A DNA stretch of 64,000 bases, from contig CACNGC010000001.1 of NCBI GenBank assembly GCA_902619805.1, positions 124,001-188,000 of the forward strand, in the 5' to 3' direction. The translations under genes were made by a program, and so were the position numbers. How positions within the stretch are numbered: the first letter of the stretch is position 1; the number at the start of each line of letters is the position of its first letter. Shown one piece after another: positions 17,634-27,003 of this stretch. The notes beneath the pieces were generated by a model, which worked only from the letters and a program-made list of their open reading frames with translations, searched no databases and was not told the DNA's origin. This stretch comes from an uncultured SAR116 cluster alpha proteobacterium (GTDB lineage Bacteria; Pseudomonadota; Alphaproteobacteria; Puniceispirillales; Marisalimonadaceae).

Positions 17634-18338
17634 CTATGAAATTAGCCAGCCACCATCTATATCAATAGTTGTTGCAGTGATAAACTCATTTTCAATCGCA
17701 AAAATTATTCCAGTAGCTACTTCATCTGGAGTTCCTGCTCTTGGAATTAAGTTATTGTTTGTTGTGTTTTTATAATAATCTTCTCTTTCTTTACCTTGAA
17801 GAGGACTCATTGGAGTATCAATGATGCCAGGTGAAACTATATTAATTCTTTTTGGAGCTATCTCGGGTGCTATACCTCTTGCGAATGCTTCAACAGCACC
17901 GCCAACAGATGAAATGGCGATTTGCCCAGGTCTACATTTTCTGGCAGGAGAGCCACTTACTAAGACGATGTTTCCATTATCCTTAAGAAATTTAGCGCCA
18001 TATCTTACCACATTAGTATATCCCCACAATTTATCAAATGATGCTCTGTAACCGTCTAAATCCATAGATAAAAATGGACCAACAGCTCTCGCGCCGCCTG
18101 TAGCAGAATTAACTAAAATATCATATTCGCCCACTTCTTGAAAAAACTTTCCTAATGCATCTCTGTCTAAAACATCCATCTTTTTGGTTGTAACGTTTTT
18201 GGGAACATTTTTTAATTTATCAGGGTTTCGGCTAAGTGCTATTACATGAGCACCTTTATCAGATAACATTTGAGTTGCTGAGAGTCCTATCCCAGATGTG
18301 CCTCCAAAAACTATAGCCTTTTTACCGTTAATATCCAT
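17634..18338 (-). CDS. SDR-fold protein lacking the catalytic Tyr/Lys pair
   Basis: This 234-residue Rossmann-fold protein of the short-chain dehydrogenase family has the nucleotide motif GGTSGIG near residues 12-18. The NNAG position reads NSAT. The usual YxxxK is replaced by Ile142 and Gly146 (alignment on GAVEAF), although the preceding Ser128 and the RINIVSPG block are kept. It may use different catalytic residues, as in some divergent SDR groups, or act as a binding protein. It is transcribed alone, convergent with DUF445. Confidence 0.85.
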   Translation of the reverse strand: MDINGKKAIVFGGTSGIGLSATQMLSDKGAHVIALSRNPDKLKNVPKNVTTKKMDVLDRDALGKFFQEVGEYDILVNSATGGARAVGPFLSMDLDGYRASFDKLWGYTNVVRYGAKFLKDNGNIVLVSGSPARKCRPGQIAISSVGGAVEAFARGIAPEIAPKRINIVSPGIIDTPMSPLQGKEREDYYKNTTNNNLIPRAGTPDEVATGIIFAIENEFITATTIDIDGGWLIS

Positions 18339-18437
18339 TTTATTTATCCTTTAAGTTTATTTATAATTCAGAAAATTTTTATAACATTTTACTTTGAGAT
18401 TTGTTAGTAAAGTTTAAAATATAGTAAAGGTAATAAA

Positions 18438-19130
18438 ATGACAATTGAGTTATTCAGAAACGATTCTTATTTGAAAGAACATAATACAATTATCTCTGAA
18501 ATTGTACCTGAAGGTTTAGTTCTAAATGAAACTATTTTTTATCCTCAAGGCGGTGGACAGCCTGGAGATGAAGGTTCAATCACAATAGATAATCAAATAA
18601 TTAACGTTAATGGAACTAGATATATCGATAATAAATTAGTTCATTTGATTGAAAATATTGATGGTTTTAAAAAAGATGAAGATGTTAGGTTAAATTTAAA
18701 TTGGATTAAAAGATATAGTTATATGAAAGTGCATACTTCACTTCATCTGTTATGTTCAATTATACCTTTTCCTGTTACAGGAGGTTCTATAGGAGACGGA
18801 AGAGGTCGTTTAGACTTTGATCTTGAAAGCAAGCCTGACAAAGAAGAAGTATTAAATAAAATTAATGAATTAATTGATCAAGACTATTCAATTTTTATAT
18901 CAAGCATAACAGATAAAGAGTTAGACGAAAATCCAGAATTAGTTAGAACTATGGCGGTAAAACCTCCAAGAGGATCAGGGCAAATAAGAATGATAAAAAT
19001 TGGAGATAATATTGATTTTCAGCCATGTGGTGGGACACATGTAAATAAAACATCTGAGATTAATCATGTTAAATCTGTAAAAATAGAAAACAAAGGTAAA
19101 ATGAATAAAAGAATAATTTTGAATTTTTAG
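18438..19130 (+). CDS. alaX: Alanyl-tRNA editing protein AlaX
   Basis: This 230-residue free-standing homologue of the AlaRS editing domain would hydrolyse Ser- or Gly-tRNA(Ala). The zinc site is intact: His99 and His103 in VHTSLHLL, and Cys197 and His201 in QPCGGTH. The N-terminal FYPQGGGQPGDEG block is the family hallmark. It begins a short plus-strand unit facing the methyltransferase at 19140. Confidence 0.92.
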   Translation: MTIELFRNDSYLKEHNTIISEIVPEGLVLNETIFYPQGGGQPGDEGSITIDNQIINVNGTRYIDNKLVHLIENIDGFKKDEDVRLNLNWIKRYSYMKVHTSLHLLCSIIPFPVTGGSIGDGRGRLDFDLESKPDKEEVLNKINELIDQDYSIFISSITDKELDENPELVRTMAVKPPRGSGQIRMIKIGDNIDFQPCGGTHVNKTSEINHVKSVKIENKGKMNKRIILNF

Positions 19131-19139
19131 GTTTTAAAA

Positions 19140-19964
19140 TTATTTCTTACATACAATCTCAAATGGTAATGTACGCTTTTCTTTAATACACCGCATAGAA
19201 TTTATGGATCTTAGTTTCATTGTTGATCCTCCTATAACATGAATTCCAAGAATAGGTTTTTCTTTATTAGATTTGGTATTGATCATTTTTTCATAGCCTG
19301 AAATATATTTTTCAGATGTTTCTATAATTTGAATATCATAAAATCCAACTTCTTCTAATAAGGCTATTGTACTTTCAGGAGAGAACAAAAAACTCATCTC
19401 TGCTGTGTCTGCCCATGGTAATGGGAAAATTGGATTTCCTTCTGGCCCTAATCCATGTTCTGAAAAAGCAAAAAAAGTCCCTTTTTTTAAAACTCTAAAT
19501 GCTTCCAAAAAAAATTCTTTTCTGCTTTTGATATTCATAGTTACATGTTGAGAATATCCACCGTCAAAAGTTTCATCCTCAAAATCTAGATTTTCACCAT
19601 TTCCTATTTGAAGAGATACTTGCTTGGACATTGAGGTAAGATTGTTAAACTTATTACCAATTTCTATAAAGCTTGGTGTTATGTCTATTCCTGTTATGAA
19701 GCATTTAAATTGTTTTGCAAAATATCTTGCAGGTCCTCCAAGTCCACATCCAATATCTATGATTCTTTGGTTTTCAGATATTGGCATCCTTTTACCGAGA
19801 TCAACAGTAGCTGCAATCCCTCGAGCATGATACTGATCAATAGGAAATAAATCTTCAATCTCTAATTTTCTATCATTTAAACCAGCCTCTGACATAGCTT
19901 TATGGATTCTTGAATGAATGTCACCTCGAGTCCAAAAAGTTTCTATATTAGATCTATTTACCAT
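19140..19964 (-). CDS. SAM-dependent methyltransferase (sarcosine/dimethylglycine methyltransferase-like)
   Basis: This 274-residue class I methyltransferase has motif I DIGCGLGGPARYF, an acidic post-I strand ending GIDITPSFIE, and the motif IV region FDGGYSQHVTMNI. The PARYF variation and QHVTMNI resemble glycine betaine-forming sarcosine/dimethylglycine methyltransferases. Its stop-side neighbour is a GMC oxidoreductase of the choline dehydrogenase type 2 bases upstream, which makes a methylamine or betaine role attractive but unproven. Confidence 0.8.
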   Translation of the reverse strand: MVNRSNIETFWTRGDIHSRIHKAMSEAGLNDRKLEIEDLFPIDQYHARGIAATVDLGKRMPISENQRIIDIGCGLGGPARYFAKQFKCFITGIDITPSFIEIGNKFNNLTSMSKQVSLQIGNGENLDFEDETFDGGYSQHVTMNIKSRKEFFLEAFRVLKKGTFFAFSEHGLGPEGNPIFPLPWADTAEMSFLFSPESTIALLEEVGFYDIQIIETSEKYISGYEKMINTKSNKEKPILGIHVIGGSTMKLRSINSMRCIKEKRTLPFEIVCKK

Positions 19965-19966
19965 TT

Positions 19967-21562
19967 TTAGTTATTCAATATAAAGTCAGCACAACGTTCA
20001 CCAATCATCATACAAACTGCATTTGTGTTCCCAGAGACTAGCGTTGGCATTATTGAAGCATCAGCTATACGAAGACCTTTAATGCCATGAACTTTTAAAT
20101 TTTTGTCAACAACTGATTTTTGGTCAAATCCCATTTTACATGTCCCTGAAGGATGATAAAGCGTCTCAGCTTTGTTCCTGATAAATTGCATAATGTCTTC
20201 ATCTGAAGAAAAATCGTACCCAGGTTGAATTTCTGCATCACAAAATTCTTTCATTGCCTCTGATTGCATTAGTTTTCTTATTAATTTAACTCCAGCAACT
20301 AGAGTGTCTCTATCTAACTGGCTAGATAGAAAATTATATTTTATGCTAGGATATTCTTCTGGGTTGTCCGATTTAATATGAATAGTTCCTTTGCTTTCAG
20401 GTAAGTTTTGATTAACAGTACAGGTAATACCTGGTTCTTTTCCCAAGGTTCTTTTTCCATTATTTAATACAACCTTATATGGAATAAAATGTACCTGAAT
20501 GTCTGGGGCAACTAATTCTTTTCTAGTTTTGAAAAATCCGAGAACTGGAGCTGATGGCAAGGTTAAGAAACCTTCTCTTTTAAAAGCATAAGTCAGAACT
20601 TGTTTGATTAAATTTATACCTCTAGCCTTATCATTATATGATATACCTCTCTTAATAATGTTATATACTAGTCTTGGACCTAGATGATCTCTTAAATTTT
20701 CTCCAACTCCTTTTAATTCATGAATTAAAGATATTCCTTTTTCTTCCAAAATAGATCGATTTCCAATACCAGATAACTCTAATATTTGTGGTGAATTTAT
20801 AGCACCACCACATAAAATAACTTCGTTCTGAGAAAAATAATCTTGAATTTTATTTTTGGTTTTAACTTTTACTCCAACACACGTCTTACCAGCAAACAAC
20901 AACTTTGTAACAAGTGAATTAGTAATTATTTTAAGATTTTTTCTTGATCTAATCGGCTTTAAATAAGCTACTTCTGCGCTCATTCTCTCACCTTTAAAAA
21001 TTGTCGTTTGAGTATAACTTATACCTTCCTGTTCATCACCATTATAGTCTTTATTCACAGGAATACCTATTTCTCCTGCACCTTTAAATAACCCGTCATA
21101 AATTGGGTTTCTGTCCACAACTTCAGAAATTTTTAACGGACCTTCAGAACTTCTAAGTTCTGTTATTTCACCTTGGTAATTTTCAATTTTCTTAAAGAAT
21201 GGTAAAACATCGTCATAAGACCAGCCAGTATTACCCATTTGAGCCCAAGTGTCATAATCGAGTTTGTTACCTCTAACATATACAAGCCCATTAATAGAGC
21301 TAGATCCTCCAAGTAATTTCCCACGTGGTATAGGGATTTGTCTATTAGAAGTGTTTTCTTCAGGTTCAGATCTGTATCTCCAATTAGCTTTAGGATTATC
21401 AATTAAAAGCGCGAAACTTGCTGGAAGCCTAGATACAGGATGTGAGGATCTTCCAGCCTCTATTAACAATACTTTATTATTTGGATTTTCTGATAATCTA
21501 TTTGCAACAGCACAACCAGCAGAACCAGCACCAACGATGATATAATTGTAGTCTTTATTCAT
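19967..21562 (-). CDS. GMC-family FAD oxidoreductase (choline/alcohol dehydrogenase-like)
   Basis: This 531-residue flavoenzyme has the dinucleotide motif VGAGSAGCAVANRLSE at the N-terminus. GMC signature 1 is PRGKLLGGSSSINGLVYVRG, and the C-terminal active-site region YHPSGTCKMG is followed by GNTNAVCMMIGERCADFI. Length matches choline dehydrogenase (BetA) and related alcohol dehydrogenases. It is the first gene of a two-gene minus-strand unit with the methyltransferase. The substrate is an alcohol, not determined. Confidence 0.9.
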   Translation of the reverse strand: MNKDYNYIIVGAGSAGCAVANRLSENPNNKVLLIEAGRSSHPVSRLPASFALLIDNPKANWRYRSEPEENTSNRQIPIPRGKLLGGSSSINGLVYVRGNKLDYDTWAQMGNTGWSYDDVLPFFKKIENYQGEITELRSSEGPLKISEVVDRNPIYDGLFKGAGEIGIPVNKDYNGDEQEGISYTQTTIFKGERMSAEVAYLKPIRSRKNLKIITNSLVTKLLFAGKTCVGVKVKTKNKIQDYFSQNEVILCGGAINSPQILELSGIGNRSILEEKGISLIHELKGVGENLRDHLGPRLVYNIIKRGISYNDKARGINLIKQVLTYAFKREGFLTLPSAPVLGFFKTRKELVAPDIQVHFIPYKVVLNNGKRTLGKEPGITCTVNQNLPESKGTIHIKSDNPEEYPSIKYNFLSSQLDRDTLVAGVKLIRKLMQSEAMKEFCDAEIQPGYDFSSDEDIMQFIRNKAETLYHPSGTCKMGFDQKSVVDKNLKVHGIKGLRIADASIMPTLVSGNTNAVCMMIGERCADFILNN

Positions 21563-21710
21563 TATTATTACCTTTGTTCCAAGAGATAGTAGTCATTTAT
21601 ATTTTCATATCAATCGTTAAATATAATAAAATCAGTTAATTTAAATTTATCACTTCATTGATAAAACATTTAAACAATGTTAATTATCCGAGAAATTAGG
21701 AGATTAAAAT

Positions 21711-22319
21711 TTGCTTGAGTGGATATTAGATGTAACTCAGATAATAATTGCTGATATTGTGCTTTCTGGAGACAATGCTTTAATAATTGGAATGGCAGCA
21801 GCAGCTGTTCCTGAAGAAAGTCGTAAAAAAGTAATCTTTATTGGCTTAATGGCTGCAGCCGTACTTAGAATTTTATTTGCTCTTGTTGCTTCTTATTTAA
21901 TAAGTATACCTGGATTACTTTTATTAGGTGGGTTATTACTTTTTTGGGTTTGTTGGAAATTTTACAATGACATAAAAGAATTTTCTTCATCAGATGAAGA
22001 TAAAGAAAAGCTTCAAAAAGATGTTTCTGGAAAAGGATTAAAAGGTGCACTCATAACTATAATCATTGCTGATATTTCAATGTCTCTTGATAACGTTATA
22101 GCCATTACAGCAATAGCAAGAGATAATAAGACTTTGTTAATATTAGGGATTGCGTTTGCCATTTTAATAATGGCATTATTTGCAACCGCTATAGTTAAAT
22201 TGTTAACCAAGTTTAAATGGCTATCTTATTTAGGTCTTGCTTTTCTAGTTTACCTATCATCTAAAATGACTTTAGATGGTTGGTTGCAAATTTATCCTTA
22301 TATCAATAACTATCTATGA
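21711..22319 (+). CDS. TerC/YjbE-family integral membrane protein
   Basis: This 202-residue protein has about seven membrane helices. The paired motifs IADIVLSGDNALIIGMAA and IADISMSLDNVIAITAIA place Asp/Asn pairs in helices 1 and 4, as in TerC proteins, which are linked to metal (manganese) export. The TTG start is supported by TTAGGAG about 9 bases upstream. Its stop codon overlaps the stop of the convergent DctQM gene by 6 bases. Confidence 0.88.
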   Translation: MLEWILDVTQIIIADIVLSGDNALIIGMAAAAVPEESRKKVIFIGLMAAAVLRILFALVASYLISIPGLLLLGGLLLFWVCWKFYNDIKEFSSSDEDKEKLQKDVSGKGLKGALITIIIADISMSLDNVIAITAIARDNKTLLILGIAFAILIMALFATAIVKLLTKFKWLSYLGLAFLVYLSSKMTLDGWLQIYPYINNYL

Positions 22320-24371
22320 ACCAAGCCATTTTGGAAACCAAAGAGCAATTTCCGGATAAAACATAACTAATAACATACCCGTTATTTGTAGAGCTATGAA
22401 CGGAAGAACAGATACAAAAATTTCTTGTAATGTGATGTCTGCTGGTGCAACCGATTTTAACCAAAAACATGCAGGTCCAAATGGTGGTGAAAGAAAATAA
22501 ATCTGAATATTCATAACAAATAACACACCAAACCAAACAGCTGCCCACTCAGGTTCTAATCCTAATTCTGGTGCCATTCCAACCACAACAGGAGCAAACA
22601 CAGGCACTGTTATAAATGCAATTGCGATCCACTCCATAAATGTGCCAAGGATAACTAAAATCCCCATCATAACGAAAACTATTCCGATAGCAGGTAATCC
22701 TAATCCTGAAAATAAGGATCTCATAAAATCTGCGCCACCTATAAGATTATAAATACCAACAAATGCTACAGCTCCTAAAATTAGCCAAATAATTGTACCA
22801 ACAGTAGACATTGTTCCAGCAAGAGCTACTTGTAATAAGTTCCAACTATAAGCATTTCTAAACCATGCAACAAAAATAGCTCCTAATACACCTACAGCTG
22901 CTGCTTCTGTTACTGATGCAATTCCTCCATAAATTGATCCCATAACACAAAAAATTAAAAATATACTCAAAAACACAGCGTATAGTTTGTCCTTTGACAT
23001 TTTCATGTCTTTTTTACGAGCTTTTGCGACTTCTTCGGCGGTAGGTGCCATTGCTGGGTTAATGTTACATCTTGCAAGTACATAAATGGCATAAAGACCG
23101 GCTAACATTAGACCTGGAACAGCTCCAGCCATAAATAAATCACCGATAGCAACTTGAGCAGACAAGCCATAAATAATCATAATAATGCTAGGTGGAATTA
23201 GAGTTGCCAAAGCTCCAGAAGCACAAATTAAACCAATAGACATTTTTCTATCATAACCTAATCTCAAAAGTTGTGGTAAAGCTACTAAACCGAGCATAAC
23301 AATTTCTCCACCCATAACACCTGACATTGCAGCTAATACAACAGCTACCGCAATTGTTTGGATTGCAACACCACCTCTTAATTTACCTGCGAAAATTGAC
23401 ATAGCGTCAAATAAATCCTCGGCGACACCTGCTCTTTCTAATATTGAAGCCATTAGAACAAATAAAGGAACAGCTATCAGTGGATATTTTTCCAATAAAC
23501 CAAAAGCATTGGTTGAGACTAAATAAAGACCTCCATAACCAAAATAACAGAGGGCACTTAAAACTGATACGAACAAGGTGACTACACCTAGCGGCATACC
23601 AGTCATCATTAATATAAGCATCATTCCAACAATCATTAAACTAACAGTTGCAATATTCATATCTTGCATATTTAGATAATCTTGAGGATTGATATAACTT
23701 CCTACTGTTGCATAGACAGAATTTATGGCGCCAAAGAAACTTTCTTCACCTACAAAATGAACAACCATAACACATATAATCCTTAAGATTATAATTCCGC
23801 AAATAAGTAAAACGATTTGTTTAGCAAGTTTAGATTCAAAATGACGATATAAGTTTATCATCAATTGAATTATGTATGTCATTGCACCAAGCGTTAGCAT
23901 TGACTTTAAAATTAGTGGCTGAGGTGAATTCCAAGCACTTCCAGCTCTCTCTGTCATCATTACTGATTCTAATGCTCTTATTACAGAGTCATCAATTAAC
24001 AGCCAAAGTGCAATTACTCCAACTACATAAGCTATAAAATCTAACCACCATTTACCTCTTGCTGAGGCCATGATATAAAATACGGTTATACCGATATGGC
24101 GTTTATGAAGTGTTACATATGCTGCTGATAACATCCATGCTGTGGCAGCAAGTACCATTACAACCTCAAAAACCCACTGAGTAGGGGCATTAAAAACGTA
24201 TCTTGAAATAACTTCATAACCAGTTATCGCAGCACAAATTAAATATAATTGAGCAACTGCGATACCAGAAAATTTACTAAAGTGATCAAAAAAAGCAAAA
24301 CTATCTTTGCCCGCTTTGAAATTTTCCATATTATCCAAATCTAATTCTTCTTTTTGGACAGCTTCAGACAT
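22314..24371 (-). CDS. Fused TRAP transporter permease DctQM, system 3
   Basis: This 685-residue membrane protein joins a DctQ-like half (about residues 1-220, helices around 40-200) to a full DctM half (from about 250). The DctM half contains PLFVLMASILERAGVAEDLF, a GVMGGEIVMLGLVALPQLL block, SGALATLIPPSIIMIIYG and the C-terminal YFLSPPFGPACFW. The ATG at 24371 has GGGGGAAT just upstream. It is divergent from its binding-protein gene and the 40-residue protein. The C-terminal LSPPFGPACFW in place of ITPPxGLN marks a distinct subgroup. Confidence 0.92.
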   Translation of the reverse strand: MSEAVQKEELDLDNMENFKAGKDSFAFFDHFSKFSGIAVAQLYLICAAITGYEVISRYVFNAPTQWVFEVVMVLAATAWMLSAAYVTLHKRHIGITVFYIMASARGKWWLDFIAYVVGVIALWLLIDDSVIRALESVMMTERAGSAWNSPQPLILKSMLTLGAMTYIIQLMINLYRHFESKLAKQIVLLICGIIILRIICVMVVHFVGEESFFGAINSVYATVGSYINPQDYLNMQDMNIATVSLMIVGMMLILMMTGMPLGVVTLFVSVLSALCYFGYGGLYLVSTNAFGLLEKYPLIAVPLFVLMASILERAGVAEDLFDAMSIFAGKLRGGVAIQTIAVAVVLAAMSGVMGGEIVMLGLVALPQLLRLGYDRKMSIGLICASGALATLIPPSIIMIIYGLSAQVAIGDLFMAGAVPGLMLAGLYAIYVLARCNINPAMAPTAEEVAKARKKDMKMSKDKLYAVFLSIFLIFCVMGSIYGGIASVTEAAAVGVLGAIFVAWFRNAYSWNLLQVALAGTMSTVGTIIWLILGAVAFVGIYNLIGGADFMRSLFSGLGLPAIGIVFVMMGILVILGTFMEWIAIAFITVPVFAPVVVGMAPELGLEPEWAAVWFGVLFVMNIQIYFLSPPFGPACFWLKSVAPADITLQEIFVSVLPFIALQITGMLLVMFYPEIALWFPKWLGS

Positions 24372-24481
24372 AAATATTCCCCCATATGAATTTTTAACTT
24401 GCAATTGTCTTAGAATTAAGAACTATAATAGTATCTATTAGAGACATTAATTTTTGTATGTCAAGAACCAAGGAGGAAATA

Positions 24482-24604
24482 TTGGCTAAACCTGTTAGAA
24501 GCGATCATGTAGATACTTACGGTCCGTGGGCATGGATTGCTGGATTTGCTTTCGCGGTTTTAATTATATGGATGATGTTTTACATAGCTGACGGTTTCAG
24601 CTAA
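24482..24604 (+). CDS. Small single-helix membrane protein upstream of a TRAP binding protein
   Basis: This is a 40-codon frame with a TTG start, supported by AAGGAGG 5 bases upstream and a TAA at 24602-24604. The product has a polar N-terminus, then GPWAWIAGFAFAVLIIWMMF as one membrane helix (about residues 14-35) and a short IADGFS tail. An in-frame ATG at 24458 would add 8 residues but has no good ribosome site. It ends 22 bases before the DctP-type gene, which has its own AAAGGAGG. It is not a known TRAP subunit; an accessory role is inferred from position. Confidence 0.6.
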   Translation: MAKPVRSDHVDTYGPWAWIAGFAFAVLIIWMMFYIADGFS

Positions 24605-24626
24605 TTTTCACAAAAGGAGGAATAAA

Positions 24627-25643
24627 GTGAAAAAATATTTAATAGGTGCATTACTAGTTGCCGGATTATCTTTATCAGGTGCAGTTAATGCAAAAACTCT
24701 GAAGTTTCAGATAAGTTCAAAAGCTGGTGACTGGGCTCACACGTATCTTAATTCCAAAAATAAAGTTTTAGAAGAACTTACTAATGGCGAATTAAAAATT
24801 GATCCTTTACCAACAAAGTCTGTTGTACCACATAGAGAAACAATCGATGCTGTTGCCAATGGAATACTAGACGGTGATATGAATGCTATTGCATATTTTG
24901 CAGGAAGAGATCCGGCATTTGCAATTATGGGAGACTTGATTGCAGGATATGATACACCTAAGCAATACCAAGAGTATTGTATGCATGGTGGCGGAAAAGA
25001 GATGCTTCAAAAAATATATGATTCAGTTTTACCTGGAAAAATTTTAGTTTTAGGTTGTGGTCCTTACGGTAAAGAAGCCCTTGTATCAAAAGTTCCAATA
25101 AATGGAGTTGCAGACCTTAAAGGTGTAAAAATTAGATCTCCTGAAGGTTTAGCGGCTGACGTTTTTAGAAGAGCTGGAGCTTCACCTTCTTCAATTCCTT
25201 TCTCTGAAGTTTATACTTCTCTAGAAAAAGGTATTGTTGACGCTGCTGATGCCTCAGTTTATATTAACAATCATGCTAGTGGTTTTCACAAAATTGCTAA
25301 ATATCCGTTATATCCTGGTATTCACTCAATGGCGAATTTACAAACTATTATCAATAAGAAAGTTTTCAATAAGTTAAGTAAACAAAATCAAGTTGCTCTT
25401 AAAACTTGGACCTATTGGGTATGGACAAGCAAATTAAGAGATGCTGGATTGGATGGTAGAGCACAGGTTGCTAAAGATAAAGCTGCAGGTGACTTAACAA
25501 TTATTGACTGGCCAGTTAGTGAGAGAGCAAAATTTAGAAAAATTGCTGTAGAGGCTTGGAATGCAGCAGCTGCAAAAAGCCCACTTGCAAAGGAGGCTTT
25601 AGAGTCAAACTTATCTTACATGAAAAAAATAGGTTTACTTTAA
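24627..25643 (+). CDS. dctP: TRAP transporter solute-binding protein (DctP-type), system 3
   Basis: This 338-residue periplasmic protein starts at GTG behind a strong AAAGGAGG. It has a signal peptide with cleavage near VNA (residue 22). The family loop VADLKGVKIRSPEGLAADVFRRAGA and SEVYTSLEKGIVDAADASVY are clear. The Arg in KIRSPE is the expected acid ligand. The permease half is the divergent DctQM fusion. A 12-bp terminator follows at 25659. Confidence 0.92.
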   Translation: MKKYLIGALLVAGLSLSGAVNAKTLKFQISSKAGDWAHTYLNSKNKVLEELTNGELKIDPLPTKSVVPHRETIDAVANGILDGDMNAIAYFAGRDPAFAIMGDLIAGYDTPKQYQEYCMHGGGKEMLQKIYDSVLPGKILVLGCGPYGKEALVSKVPINGVADLKGVKIRSPEGLAADVFRRAGASPSSIPFSEVYTSLEKGIVDAADASVYINNHASGFHKIAKYPLYPGIHSMANLQTIINKKVFNKLSKQNQVALKTWTYWVWTSKLRDAGLDGRAQVAKDKAAGDLTIIDWPVSERAKFRKIAVEAWNAAAAKSPLAKEALESNLSYMKKIGLL

Positions 25644-25658
25644 AAATATAATTAATTT

Positions 25659-25687
25659 AGCTTGCTGACTGCTCTAGTCAGCAAGCT
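25659..25687. terminator. Strong terminator after dctP (system 3), overlapping the amidase 3' end
   Basis: The perfect 12-bp arms AGCTTGCTGACT and AGTCAGCAAGCT flank a 5-base loop, followed by TTTCTTTTTTT on the plus strand. The stop codon of the convergent amidase gene (25674-25676) lies at the loop, so the last amidase codons are encoded by one arm. Confidence 0.9.
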
Positions 25688-26990
25688 TTTCTTTTTTTAA
25701 GACTTCCTTACAAATTTCTAATAATTTAAAATCTTCTTTCCAATTTGTAATAAATTGAACTCCTATTGGTAAATTGTCGTCCCCTTTTAAAAAAGGAAGA
25801 CTTATTGCTGGAATGCCCATCATAGTCCAATATCCGTTAAAAATTGCATTTCCAGTATTCATTAGATCACGAGGGGCTTGTCCTGGTGCTGAAGGGGTAA
25901 TAATAGCATCGTATTTAAGAAACAATTGTCTTAAATTTTGTTCCATTTTCTTTGCTTGCTCTATTGCTGATACGTAGTCACTAGCTGATATCGGTATTCC
26001 TGCTTCTATTCTTTTAACGGTAAATGGGTGAAGGTTAGATTTATCAGCTTGATAATAATTAATTAGCGAATTGGCTATAGACCCGTTCATTATAATTTCG
26101 TGCGCTTTAGCCGCATCTTCAAAATCTTTTCCAAGTTCTAACTCTTCAATGTCAAGTTGTGAATTTTTTACAAACTCTTCAATTCCATTTTTCATATCTT
26201 CATCACCGAAATTCCAAACAGGTCCTCTAACAAATCCAAATTTAAGTGACTTATTTAAATTGAGATCGTTTTTATATTGATAATTTTGGATCATATCTAA
26301 ATCTTCACTGTCATATGATAAAATCACTGAGGCAACTAAGTCTATGTCTTCAACACAATTTGCATAAATACCAGGGTGGTCTAACCTTTGAGAAATTGGT
26401 GACATTCCAGATCTTGATATTGTTCCAAATGTTGGTTTAAATCCTAATATACCTGTAAATGATGCGGGTCTTAAAACAGAACCACCTGTTTGTGATCCAA
26501 TTGCTAGCGGTACCATATAGTCTGATACAGCAGCAGCAGAACCCGATGAAGAGCCACCAGGGGTACATTCTAAATCTTTTGGGTTTTTTGTTTTACCAGG
26601 ACCTGATAAAGCAAACTCGGTTGTAACACATTTACCCATAATAACAGCACCCTCATTTCTCAGTAATCTAACTAAATGAGCATCTTTAGATGGTTTTCTG
26701 TTTTTACATAAGAGAGATCCGTTTTCTGTAGGCATATCCCTCGTATCGATGATGTCTTTAATGCCAATTGGGAGGCCGTTTAATTTACCTGCAGTTTTAT
26801 CTTTCCATCTTTTATCAGCTTCTCTTGCTTGGTCTAATGCAAATTTAGGATCTAGAAAAATCCAAGCGCCAACCTCATTTTCTCGTAATTCTATTTGTTT
26901 TAAAAATGCTTTCACATACTCTTCAGACGAAAGACTACCTTCTTCCATCATTTTTAATGCTTCATTAGCGCTTAGTTTAATTAAGTCCAT
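25674..26990 (-). CDS. Amidase-signature family hydrolase
   Basis: This 438-residue Ser-cisSer-Lys hydrolase cleaves an amide. Lys78 lies in GLPIGIKDIIDT, the Ser-rich GGSSSGSAAA loop is at 145-154 and the nucleophile Ser171 is in TGGSVLRPAS. Other GatA-specific subunits are absent, so it is a stand-alone amidase. It forms a unit with the Rid-family gene immediately upstream, 13 bases away. The substrate is not identifiable. Confidence 0.9.
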   Translation of the reverse strand: MDLIKLSANEALKMMEEGSLSSEEYVKAFLKQIELRENEVGAWIFLDPKFALDQAREADKRWKDKTAGKLNGLPIGIKDIIDTRDMPTENGSLLCKNRKPSKDAHLVRLLRNEGAVIMGKCVTTEFALSGPGKTKNPKDLECTPGGSSSGSAAAVSDYMVPLAIGSQTGGSVLRPASFTGILGFKPTFGTISRSGMSPISQRLDHPGIYANCVEDIDLVASVILSYDSEDLDMIQNYQYKNDLNLNKSLKFGFVRGPVWNFGDEDMKNGIEEFVKNSQLDIEELELGKDFEDAAKAHEIIMNGSIANSLINYYQADKSNLHPFTVKRIEAGIPISASDYVSAIEQAKKMEQNLRQLFLKYDAIITPSAPGQAPRDLMNTGNAIFNGYWTMMGIPAISLPFLKGDDNLPIGVQFITNWKEDFKLLEICKEVLKKEKLAD

Positions 26991-27003
26991 CTAAATTTCT
27001 CTC

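Noticed and set aside
21563-21710. Manganese (yybP-type) riboswitch before the TerC gene
   Set aside because: The leader is short and AT-rich with no recognised yybP structure.
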